Assembly (NCBI RefSeq): GCF_002443255.2
Contig: NW_019211460.1
Span: 35,287,498-35,351,497, forward strand
Length of the DNA stretch: 64,000 nucleotides
Direction of reading: 5' to 3'
Source of the DNA: Varroa destructor
Taxonomy: Eukaryota; Arthropoda; Arachnida; Mesostigmata; Varroidae
Shown in pieces: positions 37,728 to 49,062 of the stretch. Made by a program: the position numbers and the translations under genes. The notes below the pieces were generated by a model. It did no database searches, was not told where the DNA came from, and saw only the letters and a program-made list of their open reading frames with translations. The first letter of the stretch is position 1; every line of letters begins with the position of its first letter.

Positions 37728-40700
37728 GCTATGCCTTCTCTATGGCGATCTTATGCTCCAAGCGGCTTTTTTTTTATTCCTTAAATTTCTGACAATAACA
37801 CGTGAAACACACCACACGTATTTCCAAATGGTCTAAAGTCAATTTACGAGGCACCAATTTTTACAGTTTCCGCATTTTCAATATGTGAGTTATAAATTTA
37901 TCACACGCTATATGTGAAATGCCAATTTTGATTGTGATAGCCCTTAGGCCACAGTCTCTGCTTTTGTGCAAAGCCTCCACGAATGTGGCAATGCGTTTTT
38001 GTTCTTCAGGCCCTGATTTTGAGTCACCCTCTCGTCGGTTTTCAAGCCTCTAATCTCCGTTCCCGAGACATCTATATCTTCCACACGCAGTGATTTTGTT
38101 CAACGCTTTTTTCCCAGTCTTCGATGAATTCCCGCAGTGTTTTTATTTGCATTTTTTTTATTCACTTCGTATATTTTAAGAGACTAAAAAAAAGATGCAT
38201 GGAGAGGTCCGGAACCTAGAGAAAACATCTCACAAATTAATTTTTATTAAATTACTTATTTTTTTTAAAGATATGTTGGGTGTTGTGGTTTAGATGTTTA
38301 GGCTTCAACAGGGATATTTTGCCAGAAGGAAATATAAATATTATATATACTGACCTCTGTATACTTCTAAACTACTTTTCATAATTAATCTTTACAGACA
38401 CTACTTTTTAAAATATATGGTGCCCATTGCTGTCAAGCGTCCGACTCCCGGTATGTCAAAGTGGCCTGTGTGAAGCACAGGCTGAGGTAGCCGTAAACGA
38501 ATTCTTAGAGGAAATTCATAAGAATCGAATCAGGTGTTTTTACCATACTGTAGTTCGGCATTGTGTTCTGAAAGGACGAGAAGGTACAAGTATTCTGTTG
38601 TAGGGCGTGACCGAATTGCGACCCCAATGACGGCAACGGCGACTATGGCGGTAGCTAAGGACCGAACAGAGGAGAAGACATGACTGTTTTTTTAATTAGG
38701 TTAGTTTGTGTCGTTTGATTTGCTTGCTATTATAGGTAGCTACGAAACCGTGCGGTCATGTAACGTAAAGGATATACTCAGCCAGTGAAAACATTCAGAA
38801 AACTCAAAAGTACACCATCACCCCAGTTTCAGAACGCGTGTAGTAATACTTAAGCTGAATAAATGCAAATATTTGTACAACGATAGCCCGGGCTATACAA
38901 ACCGCAATATAATACTTCTGATATTAAACACTATCCACGTATGGCGTTACTGCTTACACTTCAGTTGACGTCGATTAGCTCTCTACTGGTCTTTAAAAAT
39001 AATTTTTAGGGGCATCGATCAACAGGTTTATACACGTCATGTATATATTCCTGCTTTTCCAGTGGGGGTTTTTAGAATTTTCTTATCGTCGCTTCTATTC
39101 AGTCTACTTGTTATCTCATTCTCACTCTTGCGAATTTACGTCTCCCATTCCATTTTCTTTTTGTTCAATTATCTTCTGTCATTCCTGATTACCCCCGCAT
39201 CTGTCCTTTAACTTTTTTCTTTAGATTAGCCTTTAATGAATGGAATTGATTTGCGTGTTCTTGACATGTGTTTCCCTATTGGACTGCCGCGGCACTTCGG
39301 TTTGCAGGCCAGCGGCTTCGAATGGCTTCGCTCGAGGTTAGCAGAAAAGCTTACATAAAAGCAGCAAAACGTGATTGATCCGCGACTCGGTCCTTTCGAG
39401 TTCCTCTGTTATTTTCTGGACGTTTCTGGACGTGGAAACGTTCAAAGCTTCCTTCCCTCTCGATCCATCTGTTTACAGCCCAACACGATGAGCACAATGG
39501 GCCTCCTTATCTCTAGTGTTCAGGCCACTTTTCCCCGAAGGTCTTATTGTTACCAGCCTCTCGCAGACGGTCATCGGCCGGTGGCCGGCATTCGTGTGCG
39601 GCACCCAGCGCATACGAACGCCAACTACCTCCTCGGTAGAGGCTGTGACAGGGTAAAACGACACCAGCACATAACAAGCGTAGTCAGTCGTTAACGGTAG
39701 CGCCGCTGGTGTTGTCTGTGATTGTAATTGGGCAAATTCATTTAGTTATAGCGGGTCTATTCTCTCACAGACAAGCGATAGCCTACCCCTACGCCAACAA
39801 ATTATCTAGAATATTTAAACGTTGATAATAATTAAATGAGACCACGCAAAGTTGTCTCTAGTATTTGTGTCGCCGTGTAGTCTGTTGCCATTAAAGTAAC
39901 CCGCTTTTCTCTAACTCGTAACATTCTGCGTACTAACATCTATTGCCTATCACATGGCCGATCTTAGCAAGAAGTATTTGCTACATCTGGCAAAATACAC
40001 AAAGGCAATCGAGTTCGTAGCCGTGTAGGATACCATGCGGGTGGTGACTTTTCCGTTGTATTTGAGACACCCAAGAAGCCATCCAAAACGCGAAAAGAAG
40101 CAGCTGTCGGCATTGTGAAGCACATAGATGATCACAAGCCGATTAAATGTCTATCACTATCTACTGCCAGATTGGTTGCCCTAAGGGCTTTCTTGTCAGA
40201 TTCTTATATGAACGAAATGAAAGTACAGTCTATCTAAAACAGTTTTGGAGTAGTCTGTTCGCAACTTGTTTCAACAAGCTATAGTTAAGACCAAATTACG
40301 GCTCTGTTAGGCACCTAAATACAGAAAATACGTCTAACAAGCAACGGTGACCGTGCTTACGAAATCGAATGTTCACTAATGCTTCTTTTTGGCGAATGCA
40401 CACACACCCATATGGCTAATTTTTCTACTTTTAATCAAGGCTCAAATATAGAGCTGGTAGACTGTTCTAGGCGTTCGGACAGAAGACAAGATCGGACAGA
40501 AATCTAGAGGGAGCTTGAATAAAATATCTTGATAGTTTAGGCGGATCTGTTTTCCAACTGGTAGCGTGACATGACGTGATACGCAAAGTACTAAATGTAA
40601 TTGTATGACTGTGAAGTCATTGTATCGGGGCATCGTTACAATCTTTATATTCCTGTGAAGCTTATAGGGTCCGTATACGTCTAAAAGACAACACAAGACT

Positions 40701-43700
40701 ATTGTGGTAATTAAAATGTGTCTTTCAGAAGAATTGAAATTGAAATGTTCACATTGATGACCTTCATTATTTACGCATTCTTGCAGCTTGTTGCTTATAC
40801 TTAAGCAAACGCTTGCCTAGAGCCCTTCCTTGATGTACCATTTCAGACCTGATGAATGATTTTTACGTGAAGTACCTTCCTTTATCGACATCCAAAAATA
40901 AGAAGTCAATTGACGTGAGATCCGGTGCCCGCGGCTGGCTTTTTATACGACCTGTTCATTTGTTTGAGAAGTCCTCGTTCAGAAATGTACGTATCGCTAA
41001 TGCGCAGAATAACGACACTCTATCCTTTTCAACTAAGAAGACATTATTACTTTACTATTGTTCAAGCGGTGGCAAATGATGTCCAGCTGTATATGCAGGT
41101 GTAGGTGTTTCGTAAGAGTTGCATAAAAATGATAGATCCCTCACAGGAGATAGCTATCCCTAACTTGATTCAACTGCTGTTCTAGGTTTAGAAAAGAATT
41201 CTCTGTTATATGATACACACGGTAGTACTGATTTTCAGAACCTGAAATGAACTTCATCGCACCGCGTCACCTTGACAATTATGTCTTACCCTGGCTTTTT
41301 TATGCAAAGTAATTTCATGAAGCCGCAGGCAATGATTATGCTCATCCTTCTAGTTAACTAATTTTGGTTGGTGTATCTTCAAACGCAACTTTTCTATTAT
41401 ACGCCGCCAAGATTTGTCCGATGTATTTAGTTGAAAAGAAAGTCTAGATGTTCAGGGATTTATAATAAACGCTTGACTTATAAACACTTGGTACTCTAGC
41501 CGTGGGTGGCCGTTGTCTGACGGGCACCACTCGAGACATCAGCGATGGGTCCGGTGGCTTCAAACTTTTGCGGGTTGTCTCTCTCTCTTCGACAATATGT
41601 TTCCAAAGTTTTCAGTTTAAGTTTTTTATAGTACATCGTTGCTGAATTTTTGGAGATTACACAAGGATTTATCACGTAATCGGTCGCGAAGGAAACGCCA
41701 AACAAATATGAAAATAAAATACTAAAGTTTATTCATTAAATGAATTGGCGTTAGTTATTCTTCTTAGTTTTTTTTTTCCTATGCGCTTTGCTGGCGTTTA
41801 TGTCCAAGAGAAAATATAGGAGTGGCATAGATTTTGAGATCGAGCTGCAAAAAAACCTTTCATGCCTGTTAGGCCTCCCGAGCTGCAAGATCACAGATGC
41901 GATGGCGAGAAATCTACATAAACAAACCGTTTATGTATATTCCTCCATTCAAATAGCTAGTAACGTTTCTTTTCGAATCTTAGCTTTGAACTAGGAGCGC
42001 AGTTCAGTAGACTAGATATAACGACAAATTGGGTAAGACGGCTAAATGTCTCCATATCTTTCAACATGCAATACTACATTGTTGCAGTAGGTATGTTTAC
42101 AGCAAAATATTATAGGTATATATGGACGGTACTACAACAACATTGTGCAGTTATCCACCAGGCAGGAATAGATAGCAGTATTTTATATGTGTATATATGT
42201 ATACAAAGTCTACTATAAATGGTTAATGTTACATATGCAATTCGAATATAGACTCAACAGGGGAAGGTAAACTATATTCATAAATTGGCAAAAAAGTTGC
42301 GTATTTCCCCTACGTTAAGTCCATATATGTGTTGGCTTAAGCAAAATGCCCTCCGATTCAAAGATCCTAAAACAAAATAGAAGTATCGATACCATTAATG
42401 TTGAAGTGGTTCATTGCAAGCTTCCTATAACGTTTTTAAATGTTCCGCGCTAAAATTTCCTAAAATAAACATTTCCGTGGAGTCAACTGCCACCTAGAAA
42501 TATTAATCCTCTTCTGTGCACATGACGAATTACATTTTTGATAGGAAGCTACAGTACGTGAGAGCTTCAGCTGAATTTCCCAGAGAAGCGAAATACGGCC
42601 ACAATTTTCCAGGGGTATTTCTAGCCAGCAAAAGGGAACACAAAGCGGCTTCTGTATGCAAATTAGTTGCTGCAATACTTTATGTACCCTTTTTGACCAG
42701 CAAAGGCACTATGCAACGCGGGCAGTTAAATGGATATAATAGTAAAAATGCAGTAGTAAGGACGACATTACAGGGACTGCGGAGCGATGCTTTTGCACTT
42801 CAACACTCATCCACTGAAAAAGCAAATTAGCGTAAAACAGAAATCGGCCCGAAAGTCTATGTATTTCTGCCCTCCGCTAAATTGCCGATCATCTTATTGG
42901 GGCCGGGATCAACACTTTGCCCTGACAATGGATCCGTAGGAAGGGTGGGACAGCTTGACGGAGTCGCCAAGGGCAGCGTACGGTAACTCATTCGCATTGA
43001 AACATTCTATTTGCAAGAACGACTGAGGTTGCTTTGGGCATTCGTAACCATAGCAGTCTTGCACCCCTATAGCCTATTACCTTTAACTATTCCGTTGCAC
43101 AAACCCTATGACAGACAGAAAACAAACGTTTTAAGGAGGCGTCCCATTTTCTCAACGTGAATCTCGCGATACATCCCGGTAGCTACGATCCAAAGTGACT
43201 ATAATATACGATCCACTCCTGCTTTGCAAAGGCCTTTTATTCTCACCCCGTCGTAAGAAACGGGCCGGAAGAGGAAAGTGAAGCAACAAAAATTAACCGA
43301 TTTGTCCTCGTAGCCACTTTGTTTTGTTGCACAACTCTCATTATTCGCTCTTTGTGAAGAATTCTTCATACGCTTTTACTAAATCTGTTTATTTAGTTCG
43401 TCATGATGATCTTTTAGTATTTAATTCACAGAAGCATAGGAAAATTGTGACATATATTGCTATGTAATTTTTACGTCGACAGCAGAATTTTCTAGAAACC
43501 TACCTAGATCTTGCGGAAAAAATAGTCATGTGTCGATCCGATAAGTCTCAATGTTAGAAAATGAAAACGCTGTCTATGTCAACTAATTACAGCATTGTTT
43601 TTTACATTCTTGAATCAAATCGAGCTCTAGCCCGCTCATTACTGTCCTATATCAAAATTTATTTAATTTTCCCACGTCAATCCAAGGTATGTAATATTTA

Positions 43701-43929
43701 CGTAACCTGCCATTCAGACAAGTACACTGACTCCACTCCAATACGACTACTTACGCAAAGGACACGGAAAAAAACATCATCGCACAGACTTGTTAGCAGT
43801 ACGTGGATGGCATTCTATCAAACGGTTCTGGTAGCGTTAACAAGTAATAGTAATAACAATAATAGTTTACTGTGGGCGTCACCACCGTTGGTCAAATCTT
43901 TTTGGCCTTGGTGTTCTTGACGCTGGTTG
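37728..43929. other. About 6 kb without a supportable gene
   Basis: Mostly AT-rich. A slightly GC-richer stretch at 39270-39720 has open frames on both strands (107 codons plus, 65 minus) with nothing to choose between them. Open frames at 42516-42830 and 43561-43920 lack domains or splice sites. Confidence 0.4.
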
Positions 43930-44340
43930 ATGTTAAGTTTGATTGGCGCGTGACCGTCGCGCCAGGAAGTCTACCAGGTAGCCAGTGGACTTTCCAGATT
44001 TTGGCCACTCGTTAAAAGCGAGACCTGCCTTGGGGCTCAACAAGTGGGTGTCAGTACCCTCCTTCACACGTCGGGCTTTCCCTCGCCCTTTCCCTTTGGG
44101 GTGGCGAAGACAGCCGCAAATGTAAGCCGCAGAGACTTGAAGGAGGCGTAGTGCAAATCCGTTGTGGGGCAAGCAGAGGCGCCTGGCTCGTCGAAAGGTC
44201 GGGCGCGCGAAGCGCTCGACAAACGCGTGCCGGCTTGCCGGCCGTCAACTGCCCCCCACAGTACCCGTCGTCCTTACTATGTCCACTAATACAAGCACTT
44301 GTGCCCAAACGAACAATAGTAGCTCGCAGATTACAAGTCA
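43930..44340. promoter_or_regulatory. GC-rich, CpG-containing segment, possible promoter region
   Basis: The segment is noticeably richer in G, C and CpG (for example gcgcgcgaagcgctcgac) than its surroundings, and open on both strands as GC-rich DNA tends to be. It lies about 1.4 kb upstream of the His-rich gene at 45770. It could be a promoter or part of an unrecognised exon; there is no TATA box or initiator I can point to. Confidence 0.2.
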
Positions 44341-45706
44341 ACAATTCCATATAGTTTAGTACCAGCACGCCACATTATCGTATTCAAAACTAATCTCCAT
44401 CGAAAAACGCCTTATCTTAAAAATTGAACGCTCACCAGTTACTCACCACCTATTAATCATCAATTTGTGTTCAACGGTAAAATGATTGTCGTTGGCCAGC
44501 TGCGGAAAAAACAGGTAGTCGAAAGGAAAGGAGTCCTGCCTTGCGTACTCGTTGGGTCTCTGCATTATTTGTGCCTGCTTTGTTGTGCCTGTGATTATTC
44601 AAGTGCCCCTTTGCGGATCGAATATTATACTAAACCTACGCTGGCTTCACCAAAATGTATAAAGGAACTGCTACTATCAGTATTAATGCCTCACAGTTAG
44701 ACACTGTGATCTGAAGATCGTTGCTCATGTTGACAAAGTGGTGCAGAAGTTTTATTACTTCGAATCGTTTAAGCGAATGAACCGAGGGCTGAGTGTAGGA
44801 AGTGGTCGGTCGATTTTGGTGCGCAGCGAACAGCCGACCTTCAAAAACTAATTATAATGCATAGGCGCCGTATCCTAAAGATGACTGATGCCAGCGTCTT
44901 TAGTCTCTCACGGACCCAGCCTGAGGCCTCATTCGCGTGGTAGTGAAGTGTTGTGCAAGTGTTTTCCCACTACCGTTTGAACACCGAAGAGATATGTAGA
45001 ACAGAGCATTTTCATTATTATTTTGTAATTTCATTTAGTTATTTTATGTTCAATATTCCCGTCACGCTAGTCTACCAAAGAGCGAAAAGGAAAGATCAAC
45101 GACCTGAAGGAGCTAACTTCGAAGTGAAATTTTGTCTATGTAATTGCAAAGGCTTCTTCGCTTATCATCTCTCTGCTTAAATGGCTCGCTAGTAAAATTG
45201 TAGCAAGAACAATTGCTTAATGCTTTTTAATTGTTGTTCACGCGTCAATTGTTGCTATTGTTGTTTTGATACGCAGACATAAATACGCACAGACACACGT
45301 CACAGACAAACGTTCACTTGTTCGCAAGAAAACACGGAAGAAAAAATAAAGTACAGAGCGAAGGCTATTATATTTCACAGAGGCTTGACGTTGTGACTAA
45401 TCCAACATGGCAGTATTACACAGTCAGCTAATAAGCCAAAAATAAATTGACTGAAACCAACGCTCTCATTCGACGCGAATCGACACATCGAATTTTTCGG
45501 TTTTCATTTCGTCCTGAACGAAAGAACGAGCAGTCTATTTATTACACGACGAATAGCAGAGATCGTCACGTACGACCGTCTCTCTGTTGCGGCCTGTCGA
45601 AAGGTGCGCTCCAATCGTGGTATCTTGAACGAGAGTGGAATCCATATGCCTTGACCTTTAACATGCCCTTCTGCTACAGCTGCTATTCTTACCGTGGAGC
45701 AAGCAA

Positions 45707-45769
45707 GTAAGTAAATTACCAATTGCAAAACGCCAGGTGGAACTAAACTGAACTTACTCAAAACGCCAG
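45707..45769 (+). other. Putative 63-nt 5' UTR intron
   Basis: It starts with a consensus donor CAA/GTAAGT and ends with a cgccag acceptor. A branch-like ctgaac motif sits about 20 nt before the acceptor. Short introns of this size are typical of arthropods. A second cgccag at 45730-45735 belongs to a short direct repeat (aaaacgccag, about 45727 and 45760) that could offer an alternative acceptor, though the intron would then be too short. Confidence 0.3.
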
Positions 45770-45782
45770 GGGCCACTAGTAA

Positions 45783-46260
45783 ATGGGCAATATGTACGGG
45801 GGAATGTATGGGTCCTCAGACTCGGGTCGGAGCCATAAGCACCACAAACATCAGCACCAACACCACCATACGGCTCCGCAGCGGCAACGTCAGATTCAAC
45901 AAAGCGGCTCTGTCTTTCTGGCCAGCCGTCGGGCAGTTGTCCAGGCACAAGCGACAACGATGACGCCGGGCAGCGCAAATCCCACGACTCCGACAATAGA
46001 ACAGCCTGTCTCCGCAACTCACGGTCACCATTATCCATCTGCAGTAGCAACCGTAGGTGAACAGAGTAGCGCCCACACTGGAAGAGCAGGCGGAGGGCTC
46101 TCTACGGATGCGAACCAAACGGCCGGTTCAGACAAAGATCTGGCCGAAGGCACTGTTGGGGAACAGGGCGAGGCGCAACATTCTAGGCCGCACCTTAGCC
46201 TCGTAGAGAGGATTATGAACTTCGTCCGCAAAACCTGGATGGGACTCACGGCCACTGAAG
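45783..46260 (+). CDS. His/Gln-rich protein, first coding exon
   Basis: This is the longest open frame in the window (193 codons to 46364), with ATG 45783 placed directly after an in-frame TAA. The protein starts MGNMYGGMYGSSDSG; residues 18-29 are His/Lys/Gln-rich (HKHHKHQHQHHH). Residues 30-130 are low-complexity Gln/Thr/Ala/Gly/Ser, and it ends with a compact amphipathic stretch LSLVERIMNFVRKTWMGLTA before donor GAAG/GTAATG (phase 1). An N-terminal MGN raises the possibility of N-myristoylation (MGxxx), unproven. The disordered start with a short folded end suggests a larger multi-exon protein. I do not recognise the family. The GC-rich codon use differs from the surroundings, as expected for a real exon. 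Confidence 0.55.
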
Positions 46261-46514
46261 GTAATGCGAATACAGACATCAATGACCAATCCACATTTTC
46301 CCCATCGCATTTTGTACCCCTTTTGATTCGATATACAACCATACGTACTTACGTATGCATATAATGCATGCACAGACAAGTTAAATCAATTATTCGATCT
46401 ACAAATGATAGAGGAATTTGCATTAGTGATTATAGTAGCACACTCAAGTGTTAGTCGTTTCAGCAGTCGCCGCAGAAAGGCTCTTCGTTACTGTCGGTGT
46501 AGTTTTCCTTCCAG

Positions 46515-46597
46515 CCAGTTCCAGTCAAGTGCTATATTTAGGTTCACTTAGAGGCAAACACTACAAAATGACCATCTCCTTTCTGTTACGCGGTTAA
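46515..46597 (+). CDS. Candidate second coding exon of the His-rich gene
   Basis: A strong acceptor (gtagttttccttccag) ends at 46514, giving a 254-nt intron from 46261. In the required phase 1 the frame reads SSSQVLYLGSLRGKHYKMTI then SFLLRG and stops at 46595-46597. The joined protein would be about 186 residues. A donor could also lie inside (TTTAG/GTTCAC at 46541), in which case more exons follow. Phase match and acceptor quality support it; the peptide itself is not recognisable. Confidence 0.32.
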
Positions 46598-47416
46598 TCT
46601 GTACGTAGAAGGTCAAGATGTTCGTAGACCTGCTTTTTGAGATAGGGGTTCGCCCTAATTCCATCGACCGACCAGCGGCCTACCCTCTACCACCACAAGA
46701 AAAAAGGTGGCGCACAAGTTGATGCGGATGTTTGTGTTTTCTACGGACCTGGCGCCGGCTATGGTCTTCTTGTTCAACGAGACAAAGGATGTGCCAGGAC
46801 ATCCGTAGTAAAAAAAAAACCCACAAGTCTTCCCGGTCATCTGCCGCGTCTTTATCCGTTACGTCGCAATAGTCGGTGCGTACGAGTATCATCCCCATAT
46901 AAAAAAATGCGTGAGTGCCGCTAAGGACCGAATCCGGCAGTCTTATATAACACGGCCTTTATATAAACGCTTATCTGTGAGAACACTTGTACTAGGCGAA
47001 ACCGCTGGGGGTGCAGCTTAATCACTCCTAGCTCTCGAGTTGCAATAATAGTAGCTGCAATGCTGATGCAATAAAGAAAGGAAGAAACGTTACTATCGCT
47101 ATGACGTTTATAGTACGTGGCTTTACGGGACTTCTGGAGACATTCTTCCATTTCAAGCATCTCGAAGTCTCCCTCTTTCACTCTTTTGCCCATCTAACTT
47201 CTTCGTGATGGTGGCTGGCTCTCATAACAATAATGGCACACCCTAGCAGTGGTGGAAACGGCGGCGACCTAAAACAGAAGACCACAGCCTTATCCTAAGC
47301 GGCACCTTGCTACCTAATGCCTGCTTAATATAATAAGAAAGGTCTTGACGATAGACTTGCTGGCCAAAGAGAATAACTCACGAGAAAAGAGGCAGAAGCA
47401 GCGCAGGCTACTCAAA

Positions 47417-47449
47417 CAGCAGCAGCAGCAGCAGCATCAGCATCAGCAG
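47417..47449. repeat. CAG/CAT trinucleotide repeat
   Basis: An interrupted CAG run with two CAT units. It would read Gln/His or Ser/Ile depending on frame, but no exon is evident around it. Confidence 0.85.
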
Positions 47450-48060
47450 TATGAATGAATGAACTAGGCCTGAAACAGTTGTACAACTATGCTGGTTCTG
47501 TTCCCTGAACGCTCCAGCTAGAGAAGCGTTGGAGCTCTGATGATGACTTTGCCGTTCCTTTGTCCGCTCACCATACTACTACTACTAGGACTAGTAGCTT
47601 AGGATATTCAACTATTACTGCTGCTGCAGCTGCTACCTCCATAGACGGCCTCGTAGCCTGAGGGGTTTCCTGGAGGAAAATCTCCGCGAGTTTGGAAGTT
47701 GCTGTTTTTAGTACATAACTCTAATTATTTTGGCTATGATAACCTTGTGCTCATCAGATAACTGATCTACGGTGCCTAGACATGGTTATATGGAATATTA
47801 ATATTAAAATCGTGAGATAAATCATAATACTGTGTATATCATCTTCTTTTACCAGTCAACGAATTCAATTACTAGAACACCAAAGCAATGGTTCGTGTTT
47901 ACATGGGAAAGAAACAAACATTGTTATGAGTTTAAGTGACATTATAAACTTTTATAGACATCCAAAAATAAGCTGCACATGAAAAGAAAAACAAAACACG
48001 ATCCCATTCTGTACTTATTAAACAAAGAATGAATCGTACTCCACTAAAAAGAGAACTGAT

Positions 48061-48096
48061 AAAATTTTATAGGGCTTTCAAGCCCTACAAAATTTT
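48061..48096. repeat. Near-perfect hairpin, 16-bp arms
   Basis: aaaattttatagggct and agccctacaaaatttt are inverted copies with one mismatch around a 4-nt loop. It may be a foldback or MITE remnant, or a structure in an RNA; no flanking duplication seen. Confidence 0.8.
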
Positions 48097-48962
48097 AGGT
48101 GCTGTTAGGACATGAAAAATGAGCCTTTGTAAACATAATATTGACATTATTTTTTACTAAAAAGAGCTATAACAAAATATGCAGAATTAGTTCTGTCCGC
48201 TAGATCGCATAGGAACGTAATTTTGCTAGCGTAGAAATGAGAAAAATGACCAGAATAAAGTGGGTAATGATGACTGGCAATAGAAAGTTTGCTTTTGTAG
48301 ATATATGTATAAAACGAAAAGAAAAAGTATACAGATTATTTTCGGCCTACACTCGTTCGGCGATAATTAGTCAAAGTAAGCTACTATGAAATGTTGCTAT
48401 TATAAAAAATACAGATAAGCAACAAAGCATCCGAGCGCAGCCCTTCTATATATACAAACAGGTTATACTAACGAAACAGTGGGTTTCGATAGAAACAAAT
48501 ATGAAAGAGTCCACCAAAGTGAAGGAACGAGAGCTATCCTTGCTGTAACGAAAAACGGGTTATTTATATATAAGCTTTCCTACGTTCAAAACTAGTTATA
48601 AATTGAGTGTTTTAGTCCATAGAAGGCCTAGTATACGGTAGCTTCAGACTAACCTACTTATGATTACGGACAGTATCACATTAGTGTCCATAGAGAATTT
48701 AGCGGATTCATGTAGCTGGCGGAATCAACCTTACTCGTACGTTACACAGGTTTCAAATGATGTTTATTTGCATCATTCAGGGCGAAGGGTTTACTACGGC
48801 CATTGTGGAGTATTCACGATACGTTACACCGAAGCAAACTTAGTTACCTTTTTCAGTTCAGCAGGAAGTTCAAGAGCATCTGCCCTATTAACTTGGACAG
48901 TTTATGGAAAAAAATTACAATTTTCGGCACTTACACATGCATTACGTATATATCTATATATA

Positions 48963-49062
48963 NNNNNNNNNNNNNNNNNNNNNNNNNNNNNNNNNNNNNN
49001 NNNNNNNNNNNNNNNNNNNNNNNNNNNNNNNNNNNNNNNNNNNNNNNNNNNNNNNNNNNNNN
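48963..49062. other. Assembly gap of 100 N
   Basis: Exactly 100 N, the usual placeholder for a gap of unknown size. Both flanks are TA repeats, so an unresolved TA microsatellite is the likely cause. Open frames crossing it are meaningless. Confidence 0.98.

Larger units (their letters stand above)
46598..48962. other. No supportable gene; repeats and a hairpin
   Basis: The 46660-46870 segment has an open plus frame (KLMRMFVFSTDLAPAMVFLF and on), but the minus strand is open too. CAG/CAT repeats lie at 47417-47449 and an ACT repeat near 47575-47588. The remainder is AT-rich. Confidence 0.4.

Noticed and set aside
43561..43920. 119-codon plus open frame
   Set aside because: Length compatible with chance; Asn-repeat end and no domain.
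40881..47975. Shared 16-mer gacatccaaaaataag at 40886 and 47960
   Set aside because: An AT-rich 16-mer match is expected about once by chance in a window this size; flanks do not align.
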